The notes under the pieces are model-generated. The model worked only from the letters and a program-made list of their open reading frames with translations. It ran no database searches and was not told the DNA's origin. A stretch of DNA of 64,000 nucleotides from Lysinibacillus telephonicus (GTDB lineage Bacteria > Bacillota > Bacilli > Bacillales_A > Planococcaceae). The stretch lies in assembly GCF_003966145.1 (NCBI RefSeq), contig NZ_RXNR01000013.1:1-64000 (forward strand). Reading direction: 5' to 3'. Shown here one piece after another: positions 1-8,631 of the stretch (positions within the stretch are counted from its first letter, which is position 1; every line of letters starts with the position of its first letter). A program made the translations under genes and the position numbers.

Positions 1-164
1 AAGCTATGAACACTTTAAAGCGAAAATTTTATTAAATAATTTATATAAGAAAATTGGGGTTCATTTAGGATAATCGGGGTGCCGTGTAATATCACTTCAC
101 CCCAACATTTGACATAGAACCAAAATAATAAAGATTTTATGGAAAGATCTTTAGAAAATCCTAT

Positions 165-221
165 AAAAAAATAACCGTTTCCTATTAATAAGTGTTACCA
201 GCACTTATCGGAAACGGTTAT
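165..221 (-). terminator. Rho-independent terminator downstream of the citrate transporter gene
   Basis: A perfect 12-bp outer stem (171-182 with 210-221) encloses a second 7-bp stem (188-194 with 202-208). Read on the minus strand it is followed by seven T (165-171). It lies about 110 nt after the stop of the transporter gene. I see no gene in 1-329. Confidence 0.85.
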
Positions 222-329
222 CTTATTCGAATCACTTGTATTCTTATATTATTATATAATAATATCCTTCCTTTGTACAACCAATTTGTAGATGTAGTGA
301 TGGAGAGGTTTCTTTTATTTCCCTCTAGC

Positions 330-1622
330 TTATAGAGGAATAATTCCTAAAATTACACAAACAACGATCATAACAATTGTGGAACCGAATGCCCATTTTA
401 AGAAGATGCGCTGTAATTTCCCAAAGTCTTCGCCAACCATCCCTACTAGTAGATAAGTAGATGGAACAAGTGGACTTAATAAGTGTACTGGCAAACCTAA
501 AAGAGAAGCTCTTCCAATGAAGGATGGGTCAATGCCATATACCGCTCCTGCCTTGGCAAGCAACGGAAGTACTCCATAGTAAAAAGCATCGTTGGACATA
601 AAGAAAGTAAATGGTGCACTAATAAGCGCTGTTATAATAGCAAAATGCGATCCCATTGATTCTGGAATATATTGAATGACCGTATTTGCCATCGCATCTA
701 CCATTGTAGTCCCCGAAAGAATCCCCGTGAAAATACCTGCTGCAAAAACCATGGATACAACAGATAATGCATTATCAGCATAATTTGCCACACGTTCTTT
801 TTGGTCTTTTAGTTTTGGATAGTTTACAGTAATAGCAATTGCAAAACCAAGCATAAACAATGCAACAGGTGGGAATAGCTCAGTAATTAATGCCACTAAA
901 AGAATAATCGTTAAGGCATAGTTAAAAATGATTAATTTAGGTCGCTTAAGATGTGCATCTTCCGCTGTAGCTGCAATCTGAATCATTGCTTTATAATCGA
1001 CTTCTATTATACCGATTCTTTTTCTTTCTTGTCTTCCTAGCATAAACGCCATAAACAGAACGAAGATTGCCCCGCCAATCATAGCAGGAATAACTGGTGT
1101 GAAAACATCAGACATTTCAAGATTCAGAGCTGTCATTACCCTTGCTGTTGGCCCGCCCCAAGGAAGAAGGTTCATTACACCTGAAGCTGAGACAGCAATC
1201 CCCGCTAATATAATTGGCCGCATCCCGATTCTTTTATAAAGTGGAAGCATTGCTGAAATTGTAATCATATATGTAGTAGTACCGTCACCATCTAAGGAAA
1301 TAAGAAGGGCTAAAACTGCTGTACCTATTGCAATTTTTACAGGGTCACCCTTTACAATCTTTAGAATTGTATTAATAATCGGATCAAAAACTCCTGCATC
1401 AATTAACGTACCGAAAAACAGGATTGCAAATAAAATCATAATTCCTGTTGGAGCGACACTTTTAATTCCTTCTAACATCATAGGTCCCATTTCACTTCCG
1501 AACCCGCCAATGATTGCAAAGACAATTGGTACAGTGATCAAAGCTATCATTGCAGAAAGCCGCCCGGACATGATTAAAACCATAAATACAATAATCATTA
1601 AAAATCCTAATAAAGCTAGCAT
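330..1622 (-). CDS. citM: CitMHS-family citrate (divalent metal-citrate):proton symporter
   Basis: This is a 430-residue polytopic membrane protein with hydrophobic segments along its whole length. The N-terminus (MLALLGFLMIIVFMVLIM) and the internal stretch LDGDGTTTYMITISAMLPLY resemble the CitM/CitH transporters of Bacillus, and the length is normal for the family. These carriers import citrate complexed with Mg2+ or Ca2+ together with protons. The ATG start follows a GGGGGAGGAA ribosome site. The gene stands downstream of, but is separated by a terminator from, a CitST-like two-component system, the usual regulator of this transporter. A cre-like site and a candidate promoter lie upstream. 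The exact acid carried cannot be told from sequence. Confidence 0.85.
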   Translation of the reverse strand: MLALLGFLMIIVFMVLIMSGRLSAMIALITVPIVFAIIGGFGSEMGPMMLEGIKSVAPTGIMILFAILFFGTLIDAGVFDPIINTILKIVKGDPVKIAIGTAVLALLISLDGDGTTTYMITISAMLPLYKRIGMRPIILAGIAVSASGVMNLLPWGGPTARVMTALNLEMSDVFTPVIPAMIGGAIFVLFMAFMLGRQERKRIGIIEVDYKAMIQIAATAEDAHLKRPKLIIFNYALTIILLVALITELFPPVALFMLGFAIAITVNYPKLKDQKERVANYADNALSVVSMVFAAGIFTGILSGTTMVDAMANTVIQYIPESMGSHFAIITALISAPFTFFMSNDAFYYGVLPLLAKAGAVYGIDPSFIGRASLLGLPVHLLSPLVPSTYLLVGMVGEDFGKLQRIFLKWAFGSTIVMIVVCVILGIIPL

Positions 1623-1650
1623 ATTAATTATTCCTCCCCCTTAAAAAGTT

Positions 1651-1669
1651 AAATAACATTCTGTTATTT
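1651..1669. promoter_or_regulatory. 8-3-8 inverted repeat in the citM leader
   Basis: AAATAACA and TGTTATTT are perfect inverted arms with a 3-nt spacer, about 30 nt upstream of the transporter start codon. It could be an operator, for example for the CitT-like regulator, or an mRNA hairpin next to the ribosome site. No T tract follows, so it is not an obvious terminator. Confidence 0.4.
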
Positions 1670-1682
1670 TCCCTTTAAATAA

Positions 1683-1719
1683 ATTGTAGATTAGAATATT
1701 CAATTTGTAAGCGATTGCA
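1683..1719 (-). promoter_or_regulatory. Candidate sigma-A promoter overlapped by a cre (CcpA) site, upstream of citM
   Basis: The plus-strand sequence TGTAAGCGATTGCA (1706-1719) matches the cre consensus TGWNANCGNTNWCA except at one position. On the minus strand TTACAA (1705-1710) and TACAAT (1683-1688) are 16 nt apart and could be the -35 and -10 boxes. CcpA bound here would block transcription, which agrees with catabolite repression of citM known in B. subtilis. The promoter boxes are inferred. Confidence 0.55.
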
Positions 1720-1815
1720 AAATAATGTATTTTAAGAACATTTAGAAACTTTTGTTCATTGTGTTCACGGAATTTTCTTTACGTCCTTTTTAAAGTAAGC
1801 CGGAAACAATTCCAA

Positions 1816-1849
1816 TAAAAAAGTGGGCAACTCAAAAATTGAGTGCCCA
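1816..1849 (-). terminator. Terminator after the citST-like operon
   Basis: An imperfect hairpin (TGGGCA plus CTCAA paired with TTGAG plus TGCCCA, one bulged A) at 1824-1849 is followed on the minus strand by a T-rich tract. It separates the two-component genes from the transporter gene. Confidence 0.75.
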
Positions 1850-1862
1850 TGTAATGAAGTTC

Positions 1863-2546
1863 CTATTTAATTTTGCAATACCTTCTCTCAGGTCTTCCTA
1901 CAACACCATATACAACTTCAGCTTTACATTCTTTTACAGTGATCAAATATTCTAAATAACGTCTTGCTGTTATTCTCGAAGCACCGATTTGCTCACTTAC
2001 TTGTTCTGCTGATAGGCTTGTACTACTAGCGTCAAGAACTTTTCTTACTTTGACTAGTGTAATTTCGTCGATTCCCTTTGGCAATGAGTGTTCTTTCGTG
2101 TCATTAGAAGGAGCGGATTTTTTTAAGATAAGATCTACAAAATCCTGGTCTACCTCCTGTTTGGATTGTATAAGCTGAGACTTATTTAGATATTCTTCAA
2201 TTGTTTGATTGAACCGTTCCATCTTTACTGGTTTTATCAAAAAATACTCTACCCCGTAATGAAGTGCTTTTACAAATAATTCTTTATCAGTAGCAGCTGT
2301 GATCATAATGATATCTAAATTTGAAAATTGTTGACGTATAACTGGCAACAAATCGGTACCGAGCTGGTCCGGCATGTACACATCTAGAAGAAGCAAGTCA
2401 GGTTTTTCTTGCTTCAGTATTTCGATAGTGTCTTTGCCATTTAGTGCTTTCCCAACTACTTCTATTCCTTCAAAGCTCCCTAAAAATTTTTCATGGATAG
2501 CGGCTACTCGAAAGTCATCTTCTGCTATAACTGCTTTTATTTTCAA
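1863..2546 (-). CDS. citT: Response regulator, CitB/DctR class (CitT-like)
   Basis: A 227-residue two-domain regulator. The receiver domain (about 1-120) has acidic residues AEDD near 8-11, the phospho-acceptor Asp55 in LLLLDVYMPD, and Lys in the FLIKPV motif near 103. The C-terminal part (about 150-225) is a helix-turn-helix domain of the kind found in regulators of citrate, malate or fumarate uptake (EQIGASRITARRYLEYL). It should receive phosphate from the kinase encoded immediately upstream. The TTG start overlaps the stop of the kinase gene (TTGA) and has an AAGGGGGAAGG ribosome site, so the two are translationally coupled. CitT is the likely orthologue; DctR or MalR cannot be excluded. 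Confidence 0.85.
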   Translation of the reverse strand: MKIKAVIAEDDFRVAAIHEKFLGSFEGIEVVGKALNGKDTIEILKQEKPDLLLLDVYMPDQLGTDLLPVIRQQFSNLDIIMITAATDKELFVKALHYGVEYFLIKPVKMERFNQTIEEYLNKSQLIQSKQEVDQDFVDLILKKSAPSNDTKEHSLPKGIDEITLVKVRKVLDASSTSLSAEQVSEQIGASRITARRYLEYLITVKECKAEVVYGVVGRPERRYCKIK

Positions 2547-4135
2547 TGCCCTTCCCCCTTAACAGTTTTTGGAAGATACACTGTGAAAACAGTGTTTTCT
2601 TTTCCGTTTTGCACCTCGATAATGCCGCCCAGTTCTTTTACTGCACTATCAGCGTTCGACAGTCCATATCCTCTTGGATTATCTCCAGTTTTTGAAGTAA
2701 AGCCTCGTTCAAAAAGTGAGTGCATGTCTTCATCTGCTATTCCCTTTCCATTATCAATTACTTCAAATATAATATCTTCGCCTATATCTGTGGCAAAAAA
2801 CTTAATTAATGGTTTATCTGTGGCAGAAACAGCCTCAAAGGCATTATCTATTATATTACCAAGTATAAGCGTTAATTGGGACAACCGGATATGCTTAGGG
2901 AGTTTATTAATGTAGCTTTCTGGATCAATTTCAAACAAAATCTTTTTCTCAGACGCCTTCCCTAATTTCCCTAATAAGATTACTTGAACTTTTGTATCTT
3001 TAATCTGCTCGAACACAATTTGATTCTGGAATTTCAGCTCAGACGTTTCACCTTGAATCATCTCTATTGCCTCTTTATACTCACCTAGTTGCAGCAACCC
3101 GGACAGCACGTATAATTTATTAGTAAATTCATGAGTTTGTGCTCTCAGCTCTTCTGAATAAGTTTTCATTTCAGACAATTTGTTAATCATTTGCTCTATT
3201 TCCGTCTTTTCTCGAAATACAGCGACGACACCACTTACACTTTTTTCATCGAAGATCGGTGTACAACTTACAATGATTGTTTTACGTTTCCACGTCATTT
3301 CCTTATCGAATTGAGGTTCTCCCGAATTCAACACATCATATAAGTAATTTGAAGGAAACAACCCATCAACCTTTAAATGTCGGACTGAACCATTTATTCC
3401 AAGTAAACTTTTTGCTCGCTGATTCATCGAAGTAATCGTTCCATTTTTATCAACAGACAAGATGCCTTCTTGCACAGAATGCAGTACAGCATTTTTTACT
3501 TTATATAAATTAACAATTTCATATGGCTCTAACCCTAAAGTATCTTTTCGTATACTTTTTGCAAGTAAAAAACTCCCAATGATAGATGCAATAAGAGCTG
3601 CAAGAGAAATAACAAGCTCCTTTGACACATCCTTATATATTTGTCGCTCTATATCCTCTACTAAGAAACCGACAGAAACGACCCCAATGATGTCTCCGTT
3701 GTCGTTAAATATAGGTGATTTTCCTCTCATGGAAAGACCAAGGGAACCACGTGCTTCCGAAATATAATACTCACCGTTTTCGATCGCTCTTTTACTGTCC
3801 CCGCCTACCATTTTCTTTCCAATTTCCGATACTTGAGGGTGAGAATAACGAATCCCTTCCCGATTTCCAACCACGATAAATTCAGCGCCTGTTTTTTGAC
3901 GAATTTTCTCGACAATTGGTTGAATCGTTTCGGATGGATTTTCTGATTCAAACGCTTCGATAATAGTGGGCATAAAAGAAATTGATTTAGATAGCTCTAA
4001 GGCTAATCGACCACGATCATCTGCTATTTGTTTACCATTCATATAGGTAAAATAAGATGTTAATAGGAGAATTATAAAGAAGCTTAATGATAATGTTAAC
4101 GCCAAAATTTTTGTTTGCAGTGATACTCTCCCCAT
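2543..4135 (-). CDS. citS: Sensor histidine kinase, CitA/DcuS class (CitS-like)
   Basis: A 530-residue membrane sensor. A first membrane segment lies near residues 9-28 and a second near 173-195. Between them is an extracytoplasmic PAS-like sensor domain typical of citrate and C4-dicarboxylate sensors (FIVVGNREGIRYSHP, GKSPIF). A cytoplasmic PAS domain follows (about 210-320). The phospho-accepting His is in LRAQTHEFTNKL, and the ATPase domain carries DNAFEAV, DNGKGI and GYGLSN. The ATG start has AAAGGATG upstream. It is the first gene of a two-gene operon with the response regulator. The ligand is probably citrate or a related di- or tricarboxylate, judged from the neighbouring transporter. 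Confidence 0.87.
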   Translation of the reverse strand: MGRVSLQTKILALTLSLSFFIILLLTSYFTYMNGKQIADDRGRLALELSKSISFMPTIIEAFESENPSETIQPIVEKIRQKTGAEFIVVGNREGIRYSHPQVSEIGKKMVGGDSKRAIENGEYYISEARGSLGLSMRGKSPIFNDNGDIIGVVSVGFLVEDIERQIYKDVSKELVISLAALIASIIGSFLLAKSIRKDTLGLEPYEIVNLYKVKNAVLHSVQEGILSVDKNGTITSMNQRAKSLLGINGSVRHLKVDGLFPSNYLYDVLNSGEPQFDKEMTWKRKTIIVSCTPIFDEKSVSGVVAVFREKTEIEQMINKLSEMKTYSEELRAQTHEFTNKLYVLSGLLQLGEYKEAIEMIQGETSELKFQNQIVFEQIKDTKVQVILLGKLGKASEKKILFEIDPESYINKLPKHIRLSQLTLILGNIIDNAFEAVSATDKPLIKFFATDIGEDIIFEVIDNGKGIADEDMHSLFERGFTSKTGDNPRGYGLSNADSAVKELGGIIEVQNGKENTVFTVYLPKTVKGEGH

Positions 4136-4333
4136 AAAACAACATCCTTTTATTCATTTTTCTCTTAATTCTATAAGAATATAAATATTCTATCAATTCA
4201 TTTCAAACATTGACATCTCGACAAATGTCTCGTTCTTCACAAAAGAGCTCATAGTTTTCAACAGCCGATGCCCTTTCTTAAATGTCTTCCAAGGCTACTA
4301 GTTATAGGCTTAGACATTGCTGAATATAAGTCA

Positions 4334-5056
4334 AAACCACCAGTATAACTGGTGGTTTGCTCTTCGCGTGAAACGCTGGGTTACTGGCTCCTGTCTAAAG
4401 ACATTCTGAAAGGTCCGCCAACCGCACTTCATTTCCTCACTTTGCCGCTAAAGCGGCTTTTTTTATTTCTTTCTTCGCTTTATTTCTTCTCCTGTGAAAG
4501 GGTCAATGAATTCTTTCATTGTCATTTGATCTTCCAGGATATCCTCTTGTAATTGATTTTTAATATATTCTTGTATTGTTTTTTTATTTCTTCCTACTGT
4601 ATCCACATAAAATCCTCTGCACCAAAACTTCCTGTTTCCATATCGATATTTCAGATTGGCGTGTCGATCGAAAATCATTAAACTACTCTTTCCTTTTAAA
4701 TAACCTACAAATCCTGATACACTTAACTTCGGTGGAATACTTACTAACATATGAATATAATCGGGACATGCACTTGCTTCTATGATTTCCACGCCTTTTC
4801 TTTCACACAATTGTCGCAGGATTCTTCCTATATCAGCCTTTATTTGACTATAAATCACTTGTCTTCTATATTTCGGTGCAAACACAATGTGATACTTACA
4901 ATTCCACGTTGTATGTGCTAAACTTTTGTTATCCATTTTTGGAGCTCCTTTCGTACGAAGTCGGTTGACCAGACCTGACTTTATTGTACGACTGGAGTTT
5001 TTTTTATGTCCATAGCTATAAGCTTTCCGGAACCCCCTACATAGCAGGGGGTTTTC
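4334..5056 (-). mobile_element. IS200-like insertion element (IS200/IS605 family, tnpA only)
   Basis: The element consists of one tnpA gene flanked by hairpins, as expected for single-strand transposons of this family, which lack terminal inverted repeats. One end has a perfect 11-bp hairpin at 4334-4358. A GCCGCT hairpin with T tract at 4444-4464 lies just after the tnpA stop. The other end has an ACCCCCT-type hairpin at 5031-5053 followed by T residues. Its length, about 720 bp, fits IS200. The exact ends are approximate because no empty site is available for comparison. Confidence 0.7.
4463..4936 (-). CDS. tnpA: IS200-type transposase TnpA (Y1/HUH family), first catalytic His replaced by Tyr
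   Basis: A 157-residue protein with the IS200 signatures SLAHTTWNCKYHIVFAPKYR, GYLKGKSSLMIFD and FWCRGFYVDTVG. These enzymes cut and rejoin single-stranded DNA with a catalytic Tyr and a metal-binding His-hydrophobic-His pair. The catalytic Tyr in the IQEYIKNQ helix is present. The HUH motif reads PDYIHML (codon TAT) instead of the usual PDHIHML, so the first metal-binding His is missing. The start has an AAAGGAGCTCC ribosome site. The copy is full length but may be inactive. Confidence 0.9.
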   Translation of the reverse strand: MDNKSLAHTTWNCKYHIVFAPKYRRQVIYSQIKADIGRILRQLCERKGVEIIEASACPDYIHMLVSIPPKLSVSGFVGYLKGKSSLMIFDRHANLKYRYGNRKFWCRGFYVDTVGRNKKTIQEYIKNQLQEDILEDQMTMKEFIDPFTGEEIKRRKK

Positions 5057-5060
5057 ATTT

Positions 5061-5093
5061 ATACAAAAAAACTAGCAGAATTTCTCTGCTAGT
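5061..5093 (-). terminator. Terminator overlapping the stop codon of the Yip1-family gene
   Basis: ACTAGCAGA (5071-5079) pairs with TCTGCTAGT (5085-5093), a perfect 9-bp stem with a 5-nt loop. On the minus strand it is followed by TTTTTTGTAT. The stem includes the TAG stop codon of the upstream gene. Confidence 0.85.
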
Positions 5094-5718
5094 ATCCAAA
5101 AATTGCGCCTATCGCTACTATAATTAAAGCTAAAACGATTATTGCAATAATAATCAAAAATGTAAATATAATAGTAGGAATTACGATTGTCAAGAAAGCT
5201 TGCCAATTCGGTATTTTATGTGCTTCTGCAACTACCCCGATTGAAATGACCATACACCAAATCGTAACAACAACTGTAAACAATAATGTAATAATTGGAA
5301 GAACTAAACTACCTTCCATATCAGTGTAGAACAAACTTAATGGATCTGTAAACATCCAAATGATATAAAAAGGAATTAATATAATATAAGGAATGGCGAT
5401 TAGTGATAATGCTTTAAACATGTCTTGGTATGTACCAACACCGTTAAAAAGCTTTCCCATTGGCCAAACAATTAAAGCATAAATTGCATTTGAAATAATT
5501 CCGAATATTGGTGAAAGGATAAGAAGTATTAATAATATTCCCCATAATGGAAGCAATGGATAAAGTTCTGTATCGATCAAGGAAGCACAGAAAACTCCGA
5601 TATAACTAACAGCTACCGTTAAAAGCGCATAAGGAAAACCCTTATTCTCTATAACAAACCGAGCTGTTTTTTTCGGATGCAACCAAACGGATAAAAACGG
5701 ATTTAACTTTTCATTCAT
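5089..5718 (-). CDS. Yip1-family integral membrane protein
   Basis: A 209-residue protein with about five hydrophobic segments after a short polar N-terminus (MNEKLNPFLSVWLHPKKTARFVIE). The opening NPFLSVWLHPKKT and the following membrane arrangement are typical of bacterial Yip1-domain proteins, whose function is unknown. The stop codon is embedded in its own terminator. It stands alone between the IS200 element and a divergent-looking regulatory region, and no partner gene is apparent. Confidence 0.7.
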   Translation of the reverse strand: MNEKLNPFLSVWLHPKKTARFVIENKGFPYALLTVAVSYIGVFCASLIDTELYPLLPLWGILLILLILSPIFGIISNAIYALIVWPMGKLFNGVGTYQDMFKALSLIAIPYIILIPFYIIWMFTDPLSLFYTDMEGSLVLPIITLLFTVVVTIWCMVISIGVVAEAHKIPNWQAFLTIVIPTIIFTFLIIIAIIVLALIIVAIGAIFGY

Positions 5719-5837
5719 ATAATCACCCTCTATTAATCTTTGCTGTTATTATAAGTAAACCATGAAGGTTAAAATTTGTAAATCTTGCAGTTTATGCCAA
5801 AAGACACATTTCTTTGTTCGAGCTAATAAAATATTTA

Positions 5838-6209
5838 TTATCTTTTTCTGTAAACTACAGCATTATCTGAATCTTTTCTTACAAATTCATACTCGTCGGA
5901 AAAATATAAATCTGTTTTTACTTTTTTAAGAAATTCCCTTCCAACCGAGAGACGAGAACTTTTTGTGAAATTAGACCATTCAATTTTCGAAAATAAATCG
6001 CGAATTTTAAATTCTGTTCCTGCTTGTAAATGTTTTGCTTTTTCATGAATAGCGAAAATCGAGACTTTTACACCAGTCGTTTCATACCCTAACTCTTGAA
6101 GTACTAAATCTTTAATTACCGCTCCAAGTGATTGCTCTGCTTCCTTTGCTACATCTTCTAAATAGTCATATTCTTCATCTGAAAAACGAATTGTTACAGT
6201 TTGTGACAT
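5838..6209 (-). CDS. Ribbon-helix-helix protein with DUF1413 domain, probable DNA-binding regulator
   Basis: The predicted product has 123 residues from the ATG at 6209, preceded by AAGGGTGG. The N-terminal part (SQTVTIRFSDEEYDYLEDVAKEAEQSLGAVIKDLVLQEL) has the strand-helix-helix pattern of ribbon-helix-helix repressors. The C-terminal part (about 60-123, FKIRDLFSKIEWSNF, SVGREFLKKV) matches the DUF1413 pattern. An upstream in-frame extension to 6323 would read through the operator-like palindromes, so the shorter start is preferred. I infer autoregulation from these palindromes. The target genes are unknown and no toxin partner is adjacent. Confidence 0.65.
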   Translation of the reverse strand: MSQTVTIRFSDEEYDYLEDVAKEAEQSLGAVIKDLVLQELGYETTGVKVSIFAIHEKAKHLQAGTEFKIRDLFSKIEWSNFTKSSRLSVGREFLKKVKTDLYFSDEYEFVRKDSDNAVVYRKR

Positions 6210-6242
6210 ACTAACCACCCTTACTGTTCTGGAAACATTTTC

Positions 6243-6296
6243 TTTGTATACAAATAATATATGTTTGTACACAAACATGCAAGCAGTTTTTGTATA
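6243..6296. promoter_or_regulatory. Cluster of three TTTGTAYAC-type palindromic sites, putative operator
   Basis: TTTGTATACAAA (6243-6254) is a perfect palindrome. ATGTTTGT-AC-ACAAACAT (6261-6278) is a near-identical inverted repeat, and TTTTGTATAC (6287-6296) is a third half-like copy. The spacing is close to two helical turns. They lie immediately upstream of the ribbon-helix-helix gene, the arrangement expected for cooperative autorepression. Confidence 0.6.
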
Positions 6297-6361
6297 CTCC
6301 TGAATTAAGAAATTAAAAACCACTTTAAAACCTATAAGTTTAAAATGGTTTTTTCAGCCCT

Positions 6362-6628
6362 TTATTTGTAAAAGAATTCTCCTAACAATAGAATAGCAAT
6401 ACAATAAATATCTACAGGCAACGAATTAAGAAATGGTAACAACGGACTTATTTTTAGATATACGTTCGGTGGAATGATTTTTGACATTGTGTTCGTGTGA
6501 GCATTAGCAATAAGCCCACTTTCGTTTTCTATTTCTGATGAATCTTCAAGATTCCATAATGCTTGGTTTAAGTTAGGATTCGCGTAATCAGCCTCTAAAA
6601 ATGCATATCGAGGATTTAAAATCGTCAA
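6362..6628 (-). CDS. Small protein of unknown function, copy A of a tandem duplicated pair
   Basis: An 88-residue product starting at TTG (6628) after GAAGGAAG. I do not recognise the family. The N-terminal half is polar and conserved in the second copy (ILNPxYAFLEADYxNPNL). The middle IIPPNxYLK is also shared, and the C-terminus (VDIYCIAILLLGEFF) is hydrophobic and could be a membrane anchor. The start context and the ribosome site are the same in both copies, which supports real translation. No known domain or partner gene was seen. Confidence 0.5.
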   Translation of the reverse strand: MTILNPRYAFLEADYANPNLNQALWNLEDSSEIENESGLIANAHTNTMSKIIPPNVYLKISPLLPFLNSLPVDIYCIAILLLGEFFYK

Positions 6629-6842
6629 AATTACACTTCCTTCGCATCATTTTCTGTTCCTTAACCTTTCAGAAGCAGCTACAAGTAATGCATTACGAAA
6701 TTAGCCGATAATCTTTAATGTATTATATTCCTAATTTAATAGCGTCATAACTTATCCGTTACTTCTTCTTCATAAGGAGTGAGATGTCTTTGTTTCTGTA
6801 TCCGAAACGCGCAAAAATCCTAGTATCAAGGAAATTTCCAAT

Positions 6843-6885
6843 AAAGAAAACAGTCCCAGAAGTTTGGAATATATACTTCTGGGAC
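6843..6885 (-). terminator. Probable terminator between the duplicated small genes
   Basis: GTCCCAGAAGT (6853-6863) pairs perfectly with ACTTCTGGGAC (6875-6885). Read on the minus strand it is followed by TGTTTTCTTT. It would end a transcript of copy B at 7018-7302. The T tract is interrupted, so strength is uncertain. Confidence 0.55.
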
Positions 6886-7017
6886 AGCCTCTAAGCAAAA
6901 AACACTCATTGCAATCAAATTAAAAAAAAATACAGCGAAAATGTTTTGAAGTTTAATGTCCTTTTACATCTGTTTACTTATTCTCTTAGAATAATTTTTT
7001 TACTATTGATGAATGAT

Positions 7018-7302
7018 CTAATTTGGCAAGAGATTGAGGGACTTTAACAGGAAAATACCTCTCCGATCAACAGAATTGCAATGCAATAAATATCTACATG
7101 TAACAAAATAAGACAACGAGTTTACTTTTAAGTATAAGTTCGGTGGAATGATTTTTAAGATTGAGTTTGAGTGAGCGCTTGCTACTAGCTCACAATCCTT
7201 TACTATTTCTAGATCTTCAAATTTCGATTTTACTTGTTTCAAGTTAGGATTAAGGTAATCAGCCTCTAAAAATGCATATTGAGGATTTAAAATCGCCAAC
7301 AT
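7018..7302 (-). pseudogene. Copy B of the duplicated small gene, frameshifted near its 3' end
   Basis: The first about 60 residues (MLAILNPQYAFLEADYLNPNLKQ, IIPPNLYLKV) align with copy A. After YLK the reading frame diverges because copy B is 8 nt shorter than copy A in the next stretch. The homologous ending VDIYCIAILLIGEVF is still present in another frame. The gene would now end with an unrelated tail (CRYLLHCNSVDRRGIF). It is probably a decayed copy, although a shortened or altered product could still be made. Confidence 0.55.
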
Positions 7303-7514
7303 TACACTTCCTTCGCATCATTTTCTATCCTTCACCTATTTAAGAAGCAGCACAAATAATGCAAGACAAAATTAGACGATAACAGTACAACCTATTATAT
7401 TCCCGATATATCGACATCATAACTGTAGTTGCGAAATTTAGAAAAAGCTAATAAACTAATTTGTTCCCAAATTAATTTATTAGCTCTACATTTAAGGTTC
7501 TACTCAGTTGTTAA

Positions 7515-8477
7515 TTAAACGGAAGTCCCAAACCGCACTTCTAACTGTTCCATAACTTCTATCACATATTCTTCTGAAAGATTATGTTTGGCAATATAGC
7601 GATTGCGAGGGTGTTTCGCACATTCAAGTGAACAACCACCAAGATGCTTGGCTTCATTTTCTTCTGAAGCAAGGATATGTTTGTTGCATTCAGGGTTGGC
7701 ACATTTAATATAACGTTCACATGGTGTACCATCATAATGGTCTTTACCAACAACAACATGTTCTACTTGATTAATTGGTACGGTAATACGTTCATCAAAT
7801 ACATACATTTGACCGTCCCAAAGCTGGCCTTTTGCAACGGGATCCTTTCCATAAGTAACAATGCCCCCGTGTAATTGACCGACATCTTCACCAATGCCTT
7901 CTCTTTTTAACCAGCCTGAAAATTTTTCACAGCGGATTCCACCCGTACAATAGGTTAACACACGTTTCCCTTCAAATAATTCCCGGTTTGCACGTACCCA
8001 TGCAGGTGTATCACGGAATGTTTCCACTTCAGGACGAATAGCACCGCGGAAATGACCAACATCATATTCATATGTGTTCCGCACATCTAACACAACGGTA
8101 TCTTCGCGTTGCATTTCTTCCATAAATTCAGCAGGAGAAAGATAACGGCCAGTTATTTCTTTTGGATTCACATCATCTTCTAAACTTAAGTTTACAAGCT
8201 CAGGACGTAGTCGACATTTCATTTTTTTGAAAGCATGTCCTTCTGCTTCATCAATTTTAAACACAATGCCTTCAAATAAAGGATTATTTCTCATCATATC
8301 CATATAAGCATTTGTATCTTGTACTGTACCTGAAACGGTGCCGTTAATTCCTTCTGCCGCAACTAGAACACGGCCTTTTAAGTTTAAATCTTTACATGCT
8401 TGTAAATGCTCCTCCGCAAAAGCTTCTGGATTTTCTATTGTTGTGTAATGATAATATAATAAAACTTGGTAATTCAT
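7515..8477 (-). CDS. trhO: tRNA uridine(34) hydroxylase (rhodanese-related, TrhO/YbfQ type)
   Basis: A 320-residue protein from the ATG at 8477, which has GGTGG at a good distance; the GTG at 8489 is part of that ribosome site. The N-terminal acylphosphatase-like domain ([32 protein letters not shown]) precedes a rhodanese domain with the active Cys in [19 protein letters not shown]-terminal Cys-rich zinc-like part follows ([32 protein letters not shown]). TrhO proteins use O2 to form 5-hydroxyuridine at the tRNA wobble position. Length and all motifs fit, and the gene is monocistronic. Confidence 0.92.
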   Translation of the reverse strand: MNYQVLLYYHYTTIENPEAFAEEHLQACKDLNLKGRVLVAAEGINGTVSGTVQDTNAYMDMMRNNPLFEGIVFKIDEAEGHAFKKMKCRLRPELVNLSLEDDVNPKEITGRYLSPAEFMEEMQREDTVVLDVRNTYEYDVGHFRGAIRPEVETFRDTPAWVRANRELFEGKRVLTYCTGGIRCEKFSGWLKREGIGEDVGQLHGGIVTYGKDPVAKGQLWDGQMYVFDERITVPINQVEHVVVGKDHYDGTPCERYIKCANPECNKHILASEENEAKHLGGCSLECAKHPRNRYIAKHNLSEEYVIEVMEQLEVRFGTSV

Positions 8478-8631
8478 CTTACTTTCCACCTATCATACAT
8501 ATTTACAGGATATCCTGATAGTTTCAAAATATTATTATACTATATTTTTATCACGATTAGTTTGAAATTATTACGATTATCTTTGCTTAAACTACTTATG
8601 ATACACTTAGCTTGAATAGGAGGTTTTCAAT

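Larger units (their letters stand above)
6362..7420 (-). repeat. Tandem duplicated segment carrying two related small genes
   Basis: Unit A (about 6362-6750) and unit B (about 7018-7420) are similar both within the small genes and for about 120 nt upstream. The block CACTTCCTTCGCATCATTTT occurs in both (plus strand), followed by similar AAGCAGC and ATAATGCA-like sequence. The homology of the upstream parts points to duplication of a whole transcription unit. The DNA between the units (6751-7017) contains only a weak terminator. Confidence 0.65.

Noticed and set aside
5838-6323. Longer 161-residue version of the ribbon-helix-helix protein
   Set aside because: The extra N-terminus would be encoded by the operator-like palindromes, lacks a ribosome site and does not look like protein.
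6843-6885. Long inverted repeat considered as an insertion-sequence end
   Set aside because: A single hairpin with a partial T tract after a gene is better explained as a terminator, and there is no matching second end or target duplication.
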